From Rhizobiales bacterium 64-17 (GTDB lineage: Bacteria > Pseudomonadota > Alphaproteobacteria > Rhizobiales > Xanthobacteraceae), in assembly GCA_001899285.1 (NCBI GenBank), contig MKWA01000015.1, positions 294,919 to 358,918 of the forward strand: a DNA stretch of 64,000 nucleotides, written 5' to 3'. A program made the translations under genes and the position numbers. Every line of letters begins with the position of its first letter. The first letter of the stretch is position 1. Under the pieces are notes generated by a model, which was given only the letters and a program-made list of their open reading frames with translations, was not told where the DNA came from and did no database searches. This document shows, in pieces, positions 52,768-60,869 of the stretch.

Positions 52768-53547
52768 TCACATCACGCCGGGGAACGCGCCGCCGTCGAT
52801 CAGCAGGCTCTGCCCGGTGATGTAGCCGGCCTGCGCCGAACACAGGAACGCGCAGGCGTCGCCGAATTCGGCGGGGTCGCCAAAACGGCGCGCCGGGATC
52901 GTCGCCAGCCGCGCCGCGGCGGCCTGCTCGATGGTGGTGCCCTTCATCTCGGCGTTTTTCTTGAGTCCGGATTTCTGACGGTCGGTCTCGAACGCGCCCG
53001 GCAGCAGATTGTTGATGGTGACATTCTTGTCGGCGACGCTGCGCGCGACCCCGGCGACGAAGGCGGTGAGGCCGGCGCGCGCGCCTGACGACAGATCGAG
53101 CCCGGCAAGCGGCATCTTCACCGACCCGGAGGTGATGTTGACAATGCGGCCGAACCGCCGCTCCAGCATCGGATTGATGACTTTCTGTATGAGTTCGATC
53201 GCGCCGACCATGTTGGCGACGACACCGTCGAGCATCTGCTCGCGCGAGAGCTGGCGGAAGTCCTTCAGCGGCGGCCCGCCGTTGTTGTTGATCAGGATGT
53301 CCGGCTGCGGGCAGGCGGCGAGCAGCGCGGCCTGACCCTTCACCGTGCCGACGTCACCCGCGACCGCGTGAACGGTCGCGCCGGTCGCTTTGCGGAGCGC
53401 CTCGGCGGTCTGCTCCAGCGTCGCGGCGTCGCGGCCGTTGATCACCACCTCGCAGCCGGCGGCGGCAAGCGCCTGCGCGCAGGCGCGACCGAGGCCCTTG
53501 CTGGAGGCGCAGACGATCGCCTTGCGGCCGGCAATTCCGAGATCCAT
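52768..53547 (-). CDS. SDR family protein lacking the catalytic Tyr and Lys
   Basis: A 259-residue classical SDR fold: AIVCASSKGLGRACAQAL cofactor loop, DILINNNGG and a catalytic-type Ser in NITSGS. The YxxxK motif reads SSGAR at 153-157, so Tyr and Lys are Ser and Arg. A sub-branch of SDRs shares this. I use ATG 53547, which has GAGGAG eight bases upstream; GTG 53556 would abut the Shine-Dalgarno site. Reductase activity through the usual mechanism is doubtful. It may bind a ligand or act by other residues. Confidence 0.85.
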   Translation of the reverse strand: MDLGIAGRKAIVCASSKGLGRACAQALAAAGCEVVINGRDAATLEQTAEALRKATGATVHAVAGDVGTVKGQAALLAACPQPDILINNNGGPPLKDFRQLSREQMLDGVVANMVGAIELIQKVINPMLERRFGRIVNITSGSVKMPLAGLDLSSGARAGLTAFVAGVARSVADKNVTINNLLPGAFETDRQKSGLKKNAEMKGTTIEQAAAARLATIPARRFGDPAEFGDACAFLCSAQAGYITGQSLLIDGGAFPGVM

Positions 53548-53623
53548 CAGAGCCACTCCTCACTCGCTGTCATGTCGATGCGGGAGGTAAGGCGCTCCGG
53601 ACGTGAAGGTCAATCACCCGGAT

Positions 53624-54745
53624 TTATGTGCGCGATGCCGCTGGTGCGACCGACATGGCGGTGCCGCGCCAGACGAAGCGCCCACGCCACCAGCCGGTCG
53701 CCCAGACCGCCGGCAGCATCAGGTCGCGCAAGGTCGCCGCCGGCAGGAACCGCCACGACAGCGGCCATCCGACTACCCATGTCATCAGCGCTTCGCCGCC
53801 GTACCAGCCTGCGGCAAACAGGGTCAGCACCGGCAAAGCCGGCAGCGCGAAAGCTTGCGCCAGCACCGCGAGCCCCAAAAGCGGCAGCAGCGGTCCGGTG
53901 AGAATTTCCGCGGCATAGCAGCCGGGGAAGCTCGCGCGTCGTAGCCGCGCCCAGCGTACCTGCCGGCTCCACAGATCGCGGAGGCTGCGCCGACCGAGCG
54001 GCTGGCCGAATGGCATCTGCGTGAGCCGCACCCGCAAGCCAAGGCCGCGGAACGCCTTGGTGGCGGCGGCGTCCTCGGCCAGCTCGTGGGCGAGCGCGGT
54101 GACGCCGCCGGCGGCCTCGAGATCGGTGCGCCGCATCAGCATGGTTTTTCCCTGGGCGAAACCGAAGCCGAGCGTGTCGGCATTGAGCTGCCAGCGCGCC
54201 TGAAACCCGTTGAGAAACGCGCATTCGAGATCGGCGGCAAATCCCTCCGGTGCGATACCGAGCGGCGGCGAGCAGACAAGGCCGGTATCGTGCTTGAAGC
54301 GAGATAGCAGGCGCTGCAGATAGTCGGGCGGCATCTGCACATTGCTGTCGGCGATCACGATCCAGTCGTGAGCGGCGGCGTGCCAGCCCTTGGCGACGTT
54401 ATTCAGCTTCGGATTATCGTTGAGCCGCTGTTCGCCGATCATGAGCCTTGCCGGGATACGCGGATGGCGCTCGAGCAGCCGTTCGACCAGGGGTACGGCG
54501 GCATCATCGCCGCGCGCGGCGCAGATGATCACTTCATATTCCGGATAATCGAGTACGAAAGTCGAGGCCAGCGTCTCGCGCGCATAATTGTCGATGCCGC
54601 ACACCGGCCGGATGATGCTCACTGGCGGTGTGCCGGCAGGCGCGGTGTCGCGTCGGCCGCGCAGCATCACCAGCACGAGGCTGGAGACATGGATGGCGGT
54701 GAGTAGCACGACGGTGACGAGGGCGATGTGGATCGGCAGGTCCAT
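53624..54745 (-). CDS. GT21-type glycosyltransferase (ceramide glucosyltransferase/HpnI-like)
   Basis: A 373-residue membrane-linked GT2-fold enzyme. An N-terminal membrane helix (residues 5-27) precedes VSIIRPVCGIDNYARETLAST, IICAARGDD, ADSNVQMPPDYL (DxD region) and SRQVRWARLRR (QxxRW, for the acceptor), followed by C-terminal membrane helices. Relatives transfer sugars to ceramide or hopanoid lipids (HpnI). ATG 54745 is used because 28 upstream residues are unlike the family. It diverges from the LpxH-like gene, with 137 bases between starts. Confidence 0.82.
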   Translation of the reverse strand: MDLPIHIALVTVVLLTAIHVSSLVLVMLRGRRDTAPAGTPPVSIIRPVCGIDNYARETLASTFVLDYPEYEVIICAARGDDAAVPLVERLLERHPRIPARLMIGEQRLNDNPKLNNVAKGWHAAAHDWIVIADSNVQMPPDYLQRLLSRFKHDTGLVCSPPLGIAPEGFAADLECAFLNGFQARWQLNADTLGFGFAQGKTMLMRRTDLEAAGGVTALAHELAEDAAATKAFRGLGLRVRLTQMPFGQPLGRRSLRDLWSRQVRWARLRRASFPGCYAAEILTGPLLPLLGLAVLAQAFALPALPVLTLFAAGWYGGEALMTWVVGWPLSWRFLPAATLRDLMLPAVWATGWWRGRFVWRGTAMSVAPAASRT

Positions 54746-54882
54746 GGGAAGTCCGGCGATGATGATCTGCCCGCGCTTGTCGTCGTGCCGGATGACGCGG
54801 GTGTGACGCAACCTGTCATCAAACTGCAATCCGGCCGTGCGATAAACCTATCCATGAAGACGGATCACGCGGCGGACGAGAC

Positions 54883-55680
54883 GTGACGGCAGAGACAAGA
54901 CGTTTCCGCAGCCTCTTCATCTCCGACGTCCATCTGGGTATGCGCGGCTGTCAGGCCGAGCGGCTGCTCGATTTTCTCAAGCATCATGAGGCGCAGACGA
55001 TCTATCTGGTCGGCGATATCGTCGACGGTTGGGCATTGCGCTCGTCCTGGTACTGGCCACAGGCGCACAACGACGTAGTGCAGAAGCTGCTACGCAAGGC
55101 GCGCGCCGGCGCCACAATCGTCTACCTGCCAGGCAATCACGACGAATTCCTCCGCGATTATTACGGCACGCACTTCGGCGGCATCGACGTGCGCGAGCAG
55201 GCAATCCATGAGGGACCGGACGGCCGGCGCTATCTCGTTCTGCACGGCGACTTCTTCGATTTCGTGGTGACGCAGGCGCGCTGGCTCGCGCTGCTGGGCG
55301 ACAAGGCTTACGACATCGCCATCGTCGTCAACCGCATGTTCAACGCGGTGCGCCGTCGGCTCGGTTTCCCGTACTGGTCATTGTCGCAGTGGGCCAAGAG
55401 CAAGGTGAAGAACGCGGTCAATTTCATCGGCGACTATGAGCGCACGCTGGCCGGCGAAGCGGCGCGCTTCCATGTCGACGGCGTGATCTGCGGTCATATC
55501 CATAGTCCAGTGATCCGCGACATGAACGGCATCGGCTATCTCAACTGCGGCGATTGGGTCGAGAGCTGCACCGCCATTGCCGAGCATCACGACGGCCGGT
55601 TCGAGCTGATCACCTGGACGGCGGAACGGGAACCGCGCCGCGAGGTGCCGGTTCCGGTGCAGGCGATCCAGGCGGCGTAA
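54883..55680 (+). CDS. LpxH-like metallophosphoesterase
   Basis: A 265-residue calcineurin-fold phosphoesterase. Metal ligands are seen at Asp15 and His17 (SDVHLG), Asp45 (GDIVDGW), Asn85-His86 (GNHDEF), HGDFFD and GHIHSP. This pattern matches UDP-2,3-diacylglucosamine diphosphatase LpxH and relatives, which hydrolyse a pyrophosphate in lipid A synthesis. GTG 54883 is the start. The divergent GT21 gene supports a role in envelope lipid metabolism, but other phosphodiester substrates are possible. Confidence 0.8.
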   Translation: MTAETRRFRSLFISDVHLGMRGCQAERLLDFLKHHEAQTIYLVGDIVDGWALRSSWYWPQAHNDVVQKLLRKARAGATIVYLPGNHDEFLRDYYGTHFGGIDVREQAIHEGPDGRRYLVLHGDFFDFVVTQARWLALLGDKAYDIAIVVNRMFNAVRRRLGFPYWSLSQWAKSKVKNAVNFIGDYERTLAGEAARFHVDGVICGHIHSPVIRDMNGIGYLNCGDWVESCTAIAEHHDGRFELITWTAEREPRREVPVPVQAIQAA

Positions 55681-55735
55681 CGTCGCTCGCTGGCATCTCT
55701 TGCGTTGTTTCGCCGGCCGGCGCTACCGTCCCGCC

Positions 55736-56740
55736 ATGACCGGATCATCCAGACTTGGCGATTCCACGGTGCTGCCGACCGCCGCCGATGTCGATGCGGC
55801 GGCCGAACGACTCGCCGGTGTCGCCCTGCGCACGCCGCTCGTCTCGTCGCCAGTGCTCGATGCGCTGACCGGCGCACGGGTGTTTCTCAAAGCCGAGACC
55901 TTGCAGCGCACCGGCTCGTTCAAGTTCCGCGGCGCCTATAACAAGATTTCCTCGATCCCGGCCGAACAGGCTGCCGGCGGCGTGGTTGCATTTTCGTCTG
56001 GCAATCACGCGCAGGGCGTCGCTGCCGCGGCGCAGTTGCGCGGCATGTCGGCGGTGATCGTGATGCCGGCTGATGCGCCGAAGGCGAAGCGCGAGCGTAC
56101 CGCCGCGCTCGGCGCGGAAGTCGTGCTGTACGACCGCGAGCGCGAGGACCGCACCGCGATTGCACGCCGCATCGCCGGCGAGCGCGGCGCGACCCTGGTG
56201 CCGCCTTACGACGATCCGCTGATCATTGCCGGGCAGGGCACGATCGGCCGCGAGATAGCCGAGGATCTCGGCCGCATGGGTATCGTGCCCGATGTGGTGA
56301 TCATCGGTGCCTCGGGCGGTGGGCTCGCCGCCGGCACGACGTTGGCGCTCAAGGCACGCATCCCGTCCGCGAAGGTCTACACCGCCGAGCCGGAGGGCTT
56401 CGACGATACCGCGCGCTCGTTCCGCAGCGGACGGCGCGAGCATAACGAGCGTCTGTCCGGTTCGATCTGCGACGCGTTGATGTCGAACACGCCGGGCGAA
56501 CTGACGTTCGAGATCAATCGCACGCTGATCGGCGAGGGCGTCGCCGCGAGCGACGCGGAAGCGGGGCGGGCGGTGGCATTCGCGTTTCGGGAGTTGAAAC
56601 TGGTGGTCGAGCCGGGCGGGGCCATCGGCCTCGCGGCGCTGCTCGGCGGCAAGATCGACGTGCGCGGCAAGACGGTGGTGGTCGTGCTCTCGGGCGGCAA
56701 TGTCGATGCGGACCTGTTCAACCGCCTGATCGCGGCGTGA
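55736..56740 (+). CDS. Threonine/serine dehydratase (serine racemase-like), PLP-dependent
   Basis: A 334-residue fold-type II PLP enzyme. Lys63 in GSFKFRGAYNK is the PLP lysine, SSGNHAQGVA the substrate loop and SGGGLAAGT the glycine-rich phosphate loop. The ACT regulatory domain of biosynthetic IlvA is absent, so it is a catabolic-type threonine dehydratase or serine racemase/dehydratase. ATG 55736 is used; a TTG at 55700 would add a non-family stretch. Confidence 0.86.
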   Translation: MTGSSRLGDSTVLPTAADVDAAAERLAGVALRTPLVSSPVLDALTGARVFLKAETLQRTGSFKFRGAYNKISSIPAEQAAGGVVAFSSGNHAQGVAAAAQLRGMSAVIVMPADAPKAKRERTAALGAEVVLYDREREDRTAIARRIAGERGATLVPPYDDPLIIAGQGTIGREIAEDLGRMGIVPDVVIIGASGGGLAAGTTLALKARIPSAKVYTAEPEGFDDTARSFRSGRREHNERLSGSICDALMSNTPGELTFEINRTLIGEGVAASDAEAGRAVAFAFRELKLVVEPGGAIGLAALLGGKIDVRGKTVVVVLSGGNVDADLFNRLIAA

Positions 56741-56761
56741 AAGCCACCCGGCGCGATCGTT

Positions 56762-57541
56762 TCACGTAAACAGCGCGATCAATTCCGCGTCGCTGAGCGA
56801 GCGCAGCGCGGTGAGCGCCTCTTCCCGCGATATTGTTTGCGTTGGTTGTGGCGTGGTCTGTGCCACGTCGGTCGTTGTGTCCGCGTCGGTATCGGCCAAT
56901 TCCGTCGGCGTGGCGTCGGTGTCGAACGTCTCTTTCGCCAGCGCCGTCATGACCGCCATGTCGGCGGCGAATTCGTCGGCAGGCGATGTGTTGAGCCCAG
57001 CCTCAGGCGGAGGCGCGCTTTCAACCAGCGCCAGCGCCGGCGGTGCAGAAGGTGCGGGTGCCGGGGTTTGCGGTTCGGGCTTCGTCTGCCAGCTATCCAG
57101 CATCACCTGGATGCAGTCACCGAGGTCGCGCAGCGTGCCGACCAGCCGCTGCACGCGCGGCCGCGCGCTGTCCGGTGTCTCATGCCCTGTGGCGAGCGCC
57201 GAGATGTCGTTCTCGACCGCAGCAATCAGGCCGGCCATCGCCATCAGGCCGAGCTGCAGATATTCCGGCGCGTCAGCCGGCACAGCTTCGCCGCGCAGAG
57301 CTGCGCCGATATGGTCGATCGCGGCGAGCACCGTTGCGGTGTCGGCGCCGCGTGTGCGCCGGCCGTGTTCGGCCAGGAAGGTGCGGCCGCGCGCGGTGGC
57401 CGTCAGCGTCGCCAGGATCGCGTCGTAGTCGGCATCCGCAGTGGGCACACCCGCCTGCGGCGCAGAAAGGGGGCGCCCGGCGGACATGTCTCGTCTGTCC
57501 GCGGTGGACCCGTTTTGCGCGGCGTGCGCCGGATGCGCCAT
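56762..57541 (-). CDS. Hypothetical protein with a conserved N-terminal helical domain
   Basis: A 259-residue protein starting MAHPAHAAQ at 57541. Residues 35-130 form an ordered-looking segment, DYDAILATLTATARGRTFLAEHGRRTRGADTATV (quoted in two parts: TATARGRTFL and EHGRRTRGADT), of a kind seen repeatedly in alphaproteobacterial proteins of unknown role; it recalls the start of CheZ-like proteins. The second half is Ala/Pro/Thr-rich, Asp-rich and probably disordered. The C terminus ends in SLSDAELIALFT. No enzyme motif is visible. It diverges from the MFS gene. Confidence 0.6.
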   Translation of the reverse strand: MAHPAHAAQNGSTADRRDMSAGRPLSAPQAGVPTADADYDAILATLTATARGRTFLAEHGRRTRGADTATVLAAIDHIGAALRGEAVPADAPEYLQLGLMAMAGLIAAVENDISALATGHETPDSARPRVQRLVGTLRDLGDCIQVMLDSWQTKPEPQTPAPAPSAPPALALVESAPPPEAGLNTSPADEFAADMAVMTALAKETFDTDATPTELADTDADTTTDVAQTTPQPTQTISREEALTALRSLSDAELIALFT

Positions 57542-57624
57542 GTGCGATAAACCCCGGAACCGCTTATGAATCACGCCGGCTGATTCGGAAAGACGGCGGC
57601 AGAGCCTTGAGGACGAGCTTGGGG

Positions 57625-58779
57625 ATGGGGTCTGGGCAGGCTTTCGCGGTCCGGCTGGCAGCGTTCTATACGGCGCTGTTTCTCGCCTTCGGGGTCCAGC
57701 TTCCGTTCTTTCCGCTCTGGCTGAACAGTCGCGGCCTCGACGCGGCGGTGATCGGACTGGTTTTGTCGATTCCGATGGTGGTGCGCGTCGTCGCCATTCC
57801 GCTGGCCTCGCGTTATGTCGATCGCCGTGATGCCGCGCGCCGCACGCTCGCCGTGTCACTCGGGCTGGCCGCGATCGGCTATGCCTGCGCCGGTCTCGTG
57901 GATAAGGCGACGCTGCTGATCGTCGCCTGCGCGGTGGCGGCCGCCGCCTATGCGCCGGTGATGTCGCTGACCGACGCTTACGCGCTCAAGGGCCTCGCGG
58001 CTTACGGCCGGCCCTATGGCCCGGTGCGGCTGTGGGGATCGCTCGCTTTCCTGGCCGGAATGTTCGCCGCCGGTGCTGCCATTGATGTGATGCCGGCGGA
58101 CCGGCTGATCTGGCTGCTTGTCCTTGGCATGGCGCTCGGCGCGCTCACGGCGGCGCTGTTGCGGCCGGTGCCGGGCGCAGGCGGTGTCGATCCGGGCGCG
58201 TTGCAGCCGACGCGGTTCTGGCGGCAGCCGCTCTTCATCGCGGTGCTTGCCGCGGCGGCGCTGATCCAGGGCAGCCATTCGCTTTACTACGGCTTCTCCG
58301 CGGTGGCGTGGCGCGACGCGGGGTTCGAGGGCAGCACTGTTGCGGCGTTGTGGGCGCTCGGCGTCATCGCGGAAATCCTGCTGTTCGCATTGCAGGGCCG
58401 GTTTCCGGAGTGGCTGACGGCGCCGCGACTGATGATGATCGGCGCGGCTGGCGGCGTCCTGCGCTGGAGCCTGATGGCACTCGAGCCTCCGGCGTTACTG
58501 CTGCCGGCGTTGCAACTGCTGCACGCGCTGTCGTTCGGCGCGACGCATCTTGGCGCTGTGAGCTATCTCGCGCGGCTTGCGCCGCCGGGTTATTCGGCGC
58601 GCGCGCAGGGCTATCTGTCGATGGCGCTCGGTCTCGGCAGCGCCGTTGCCATGAGCCTCGCGGGTGCGCTTTACGGCGCGTTTGGTGCCGGCGCTTATGC
58701 GGCGATGGCGCTAATGGCGGCGGCGGGCGGCGCTGGCGCGTTCGTCGCCCAGCGTCTTGATCGCGGCATCACGGAATGA
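57625..58779 (+). CDS. MFS transporter (HcaT/nucleoside-permease-like)
   Basis: A 384-residue inner membrane protein with about 12 transmembrane segments. FYTALFLAFGVQLPFFPLWLNSRGLDAAVIGLVLSIPMVV is the diagnostic start of the MFS group containing HcaT (3-phenylpropionate permease); DRRDAARR forms the loop 2-3 motif and RLWGSLAFL follows. The transported compound is unknown. ATG 57625 has GGGG upstream. Its last 69 bases overlap the end of the convergent gene at 58711-59241. Confidence 0.82.
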   Translation: MGSGQAFAVRLAAFYTALFLAFGVQLPFFPLWLNSRGLDAAVIGLVLSIPMVVRVVAIPLASRYVDRRDAARRTLAVSLGLAAIGYACAGLVDKATLLIVACAVAAAAYAPVMSLTDAYALKGLAAYGRPYGPVRLWGSLAFLAGMFAAGAAIDVMPADRLIWLLVLGMALGALTAALLRPVPGAGGVDPGALQPTRFWRQPLFIAVLAAAALIQGSHSLYYGFSAVAWRDAGFEGSTVAALWALGVIAEILLFALQGRFPEWLTAPRLMMIGAAGGVLRWSLMALEPPALLLPALQLLHALSFGATHLGAVSYLARLAPPGYSARAQGYLSMALGLGSAVAMSLAGALYGAFGAGAYAAMALMAAAGGAGAFVAQRLDRGITE

Positions 58780-59241
58780 CTCGCGGTGTGCGACCTTGCG
58801 CGTCGGCGCATCGCAATTCGGAATGATTGCGGTGAGCGCGCGGCCCTGCAGGAAGATCATCTGCCGCGACAGGCCGCCGTTGCGCGAGATCCACGAGCGC
58901 ACGCGCGGCGGATACATATCCCACAGCGCTTGCGTGCCGACCTCGCTGGTGATCGGCCGGCCGTAAGCATCCGGCATCCACGCGGCGTGGAAGCCGAACC
59001 GTGCGCGCGACGTCGCGCAAATCTTGTCGCGCGGTACAAGCCCGAGGACCAGCGTGCAGGCCGAGAGGCAGTTACCGTCGACGACGACGCGTTCACCGGT
59101 GGAGCGGACCTGTGCGAAGGTTCGCATGTAGTGGCCGATCTGGCCGCCGCGATCTTCCGCGATCCGCATGGTGGCCGTCGCGGCGGATGCTGATGCGGCG
59201 AGCACGGCAAACGCCAACCCGATCGGATAAAACCACTTCAT
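58711..59241 (-). CDS. Secreted COG3904-like (ClpP-fold) protein
   Basis: A 176-residue protein with a Sec signal (MKWFYPIGLAFAVLAASASAA, about 21 residues). The mature part has HYMRTFAQVRSTGERVVVDGNCLSACTLVLGLV, the alpha/beta pattern of the ClpP/crotonase-like COG3904 proteins, with the Ser of CLSAC at the active-site-like turn; RFGFHAAW follows. It is a predicted periplasmic protein of unknown function. ATG 59241 is used because the signal begins there. It overlaps the MFS gene tail by 69 bases. A perfect TTAA-N7-TTAA lies 88 bases upstream of its start. Confidence 0.75.
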   Translation of the reverse strand: MKWFYPIGLAFAVLAASASAATATMRIAEDRGGQIGHYMRTFAQVRSTGERVVVDGNCLSACTLVLGLVPRDKICATSRARFGFHAAWMPDAYGRPITSEVGTQALWDMYPPRVRSWISRNGGLSRQMIFLQGRALTAIIPNCDAPTRKVAHRESFRDAAIKTLGDERASAARRRH

Positions 59242-59328
59242 CCCCGTCCCCTGACGTACCTTTCGCCGCCCCCGCGGCGTTTCGGTGGGGACACTCTGGA
59301 GCAAAGCGGGTTTGGTTAAAAGTCGTAA

Positions 59329-59343
59329 TTAACGAAAGCTTAA
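59329..59343. promoter_or_regulatory. CtrA-like binding site TTAA-N7-TTAA
   Basis: TTAACGAAAGCTTAA, a perfect match to TTAA-N7-TTAA, lies in an AT-richer 272-base gap, 88-102 bases upstream of the secreted protein's start codon, a typical promoter position. A third TTAA half-site lies at 59316-59319. Confidence 0.55.
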
Positions 59344-59513
59344 CGCGAAGTTTTTCCTAAAATGCCGATGGTTATTGGACTTTTCGCGTGTCGGTGCGTT
59401 CGGGAACACACAACTATTCGTCAGACTGTTGCGCCATAGCGACTGCGATGTCGGCCCCAATGGCCACCACGCGCTTCTCATAAAGGGTTTTGCGCGAGTT
59501 CCCGCCGGGAACC

Positions 59514-60779
59514 TTACGCGGCAACGATCTGCCCGTTGCGAGCCACCAGACGGCCGGCCTTGTAGACGTCACGCGCCTTTGGCCGCGTCACCACAAGTTC
59601 CTGGATATGCTCCGCATCCAGCACCACGAAGTCGGCCGCGCCGCCCTCGACCAGCCCATAATTGTCGAGGCGAAGTGCCTTGGCGCCGTGCGACGTCACC
59701 ATATTGAAGGCGAGAGCGAGTTCGGCATCGGTGAAGAAGCCGGAGCGGTTGCCGATGATCATCGCGCGTTCGATCAGGTCGCCATCGCCGTAGGGCCACC
59801 AGGAATCGCGGATGTTGTCATTCCCTCCGAACACGGTGACGCCGGCGTCATGCAGGGTCAGCACCGGCGGGAAGGCGTGGTGACCGGGCGCGTTGGTCAG
59901 GATCGCGACGCCGGCCTCGGCAAGACGGCCGGCGACGCGCAACACCACATCGCGCGGCACTTCGCCGAGCGCGTAAGCATGGCTGATCGTCACCTTGCCG
60001 CCGAGACCGAGCGCCTTGGTGCGCCTCGCGATCTCCTCGATCTCGAATACGCCCAGCAAGCCGCCGTCGTGCAGATGAATGTCGATGCCGACGCCATGGC
60101 GCGCGGCGATATCGAACACCGCATCGAGATGTCCGGTGATGTCGCCATCGAACCCGGCCGGATCGAGACCGCCGATCAGATCGGCGCCGTTACGCACGGC
60201 TGCGTCAAGCAGGTCGCGCGTACCGGGCGCGGTGACGATGCCGCTTTGCGGGAACGCAACGATCTGAATCGAAACCTTGTGTTTATGCGCGTCGCGCATG
60301 GCGACGATATGTTCGAGATTGCTGAGGCCGAAGTCCGGATCGATATCGACGTGGCTGCGCATATGCGACGTGCCGTGTGCTACGCACAAATCGATCATTG
60401 CGGCAGCGCGCACCGGGACCGGCTTCGCCTTCGCGAGTGCTTCCTTCTCGAACGCGACGCGTTCGCGAACACTAAAACCGGCGGTACACGGACGATGCGG
60501 CTTCCAGGTGTCGCCGATGAAGCCCTTGTCGAGATGGATGTGACCTTCAACCAGCCCCGGCAGGACCATGCGCCGGCCGAGATCGATCGTTTGCGCGGCA
60601 GATGAAGCGCCTTTCAAAGAGGCAATTCGCCCATCTTTTACGCCGATATCGACCGTTCGCCCGTCAGCGAGCCGTGCGTTCCGGAATAGGCTATCGACCC
60701 CAGACAGTTGAGCGCTCCACCGACATTCACTTGACCTCCGGCAAATCTTGAAGAAGATTCTTACCTCGGTCAAGCTCAC
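59514..60779 (-). CDS. Cytosine deaminase-like amidohydrolase
   Basis: A 421-residue amidohydrolase of the cytosine deaminase type. GHIHLDKGF contains the metal-binding HxH (residues 80 and 82), GIDIHLHDGG and ISHAYALG give further His residues, and VFGGNDNIRDSWWPYGDGD is the CodA-like acidic segment. It should deaminate or hydrolyse a cyclic nitrogen compound. The start GTG 60779 lacks a good Shine-Dalgarno site and adds about 27 unusual residues. No other start fits the frame, so the true N terminus is uncertain. It diverges from a LivK-like binding protein at 60870, a likely partner. Confidence 0.85.
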   Translation of the reverse strand: MSLTEVRIFFKICRRSSECRWSAQLSGVDSLFRNARLADGRTVDIGVKDGRIASLKGASSAAQTIDLGRRMVLPGLVEGHIHLDKGFIGDTWKPHRPCTAGFSVRERVAFEKEALAKAKPVPVRAAAMIDLCVAHGTSHMRSHVDIDPDFGLSNLEHIVAMRDAHKHKVSIQIVAFPQSGIVTAPGTRDLLDAAVRNGADLIGGLDPAGFDGDITGHLDAVFDIAARHGVGIDIHLHDGGLLGVFEIEEIARRTKALGLGGKVTISHAYALGEVPRDVVLRVAGRLAEAGVAILTNAPGHHAFPPVLTLHDAGVTVFGGNDNIRDSWWPYGDGDLIERAMIIGNRSGFFTDAELALAFNMVTSHGAKALRLDNYGLVEGGAADFVVLDAEHIQELVVTRPKARDVYKAGRLVARNGQIVAA

Positions 60780-60869
60780 GGGAATGCCGTGGGTTCAGCA
60801 GGCCGCGTCGGTCGGGCGCAACACCATTGATTGAAGCGCAGCGGCAGATTGGGGAACGAGGACAGGACA

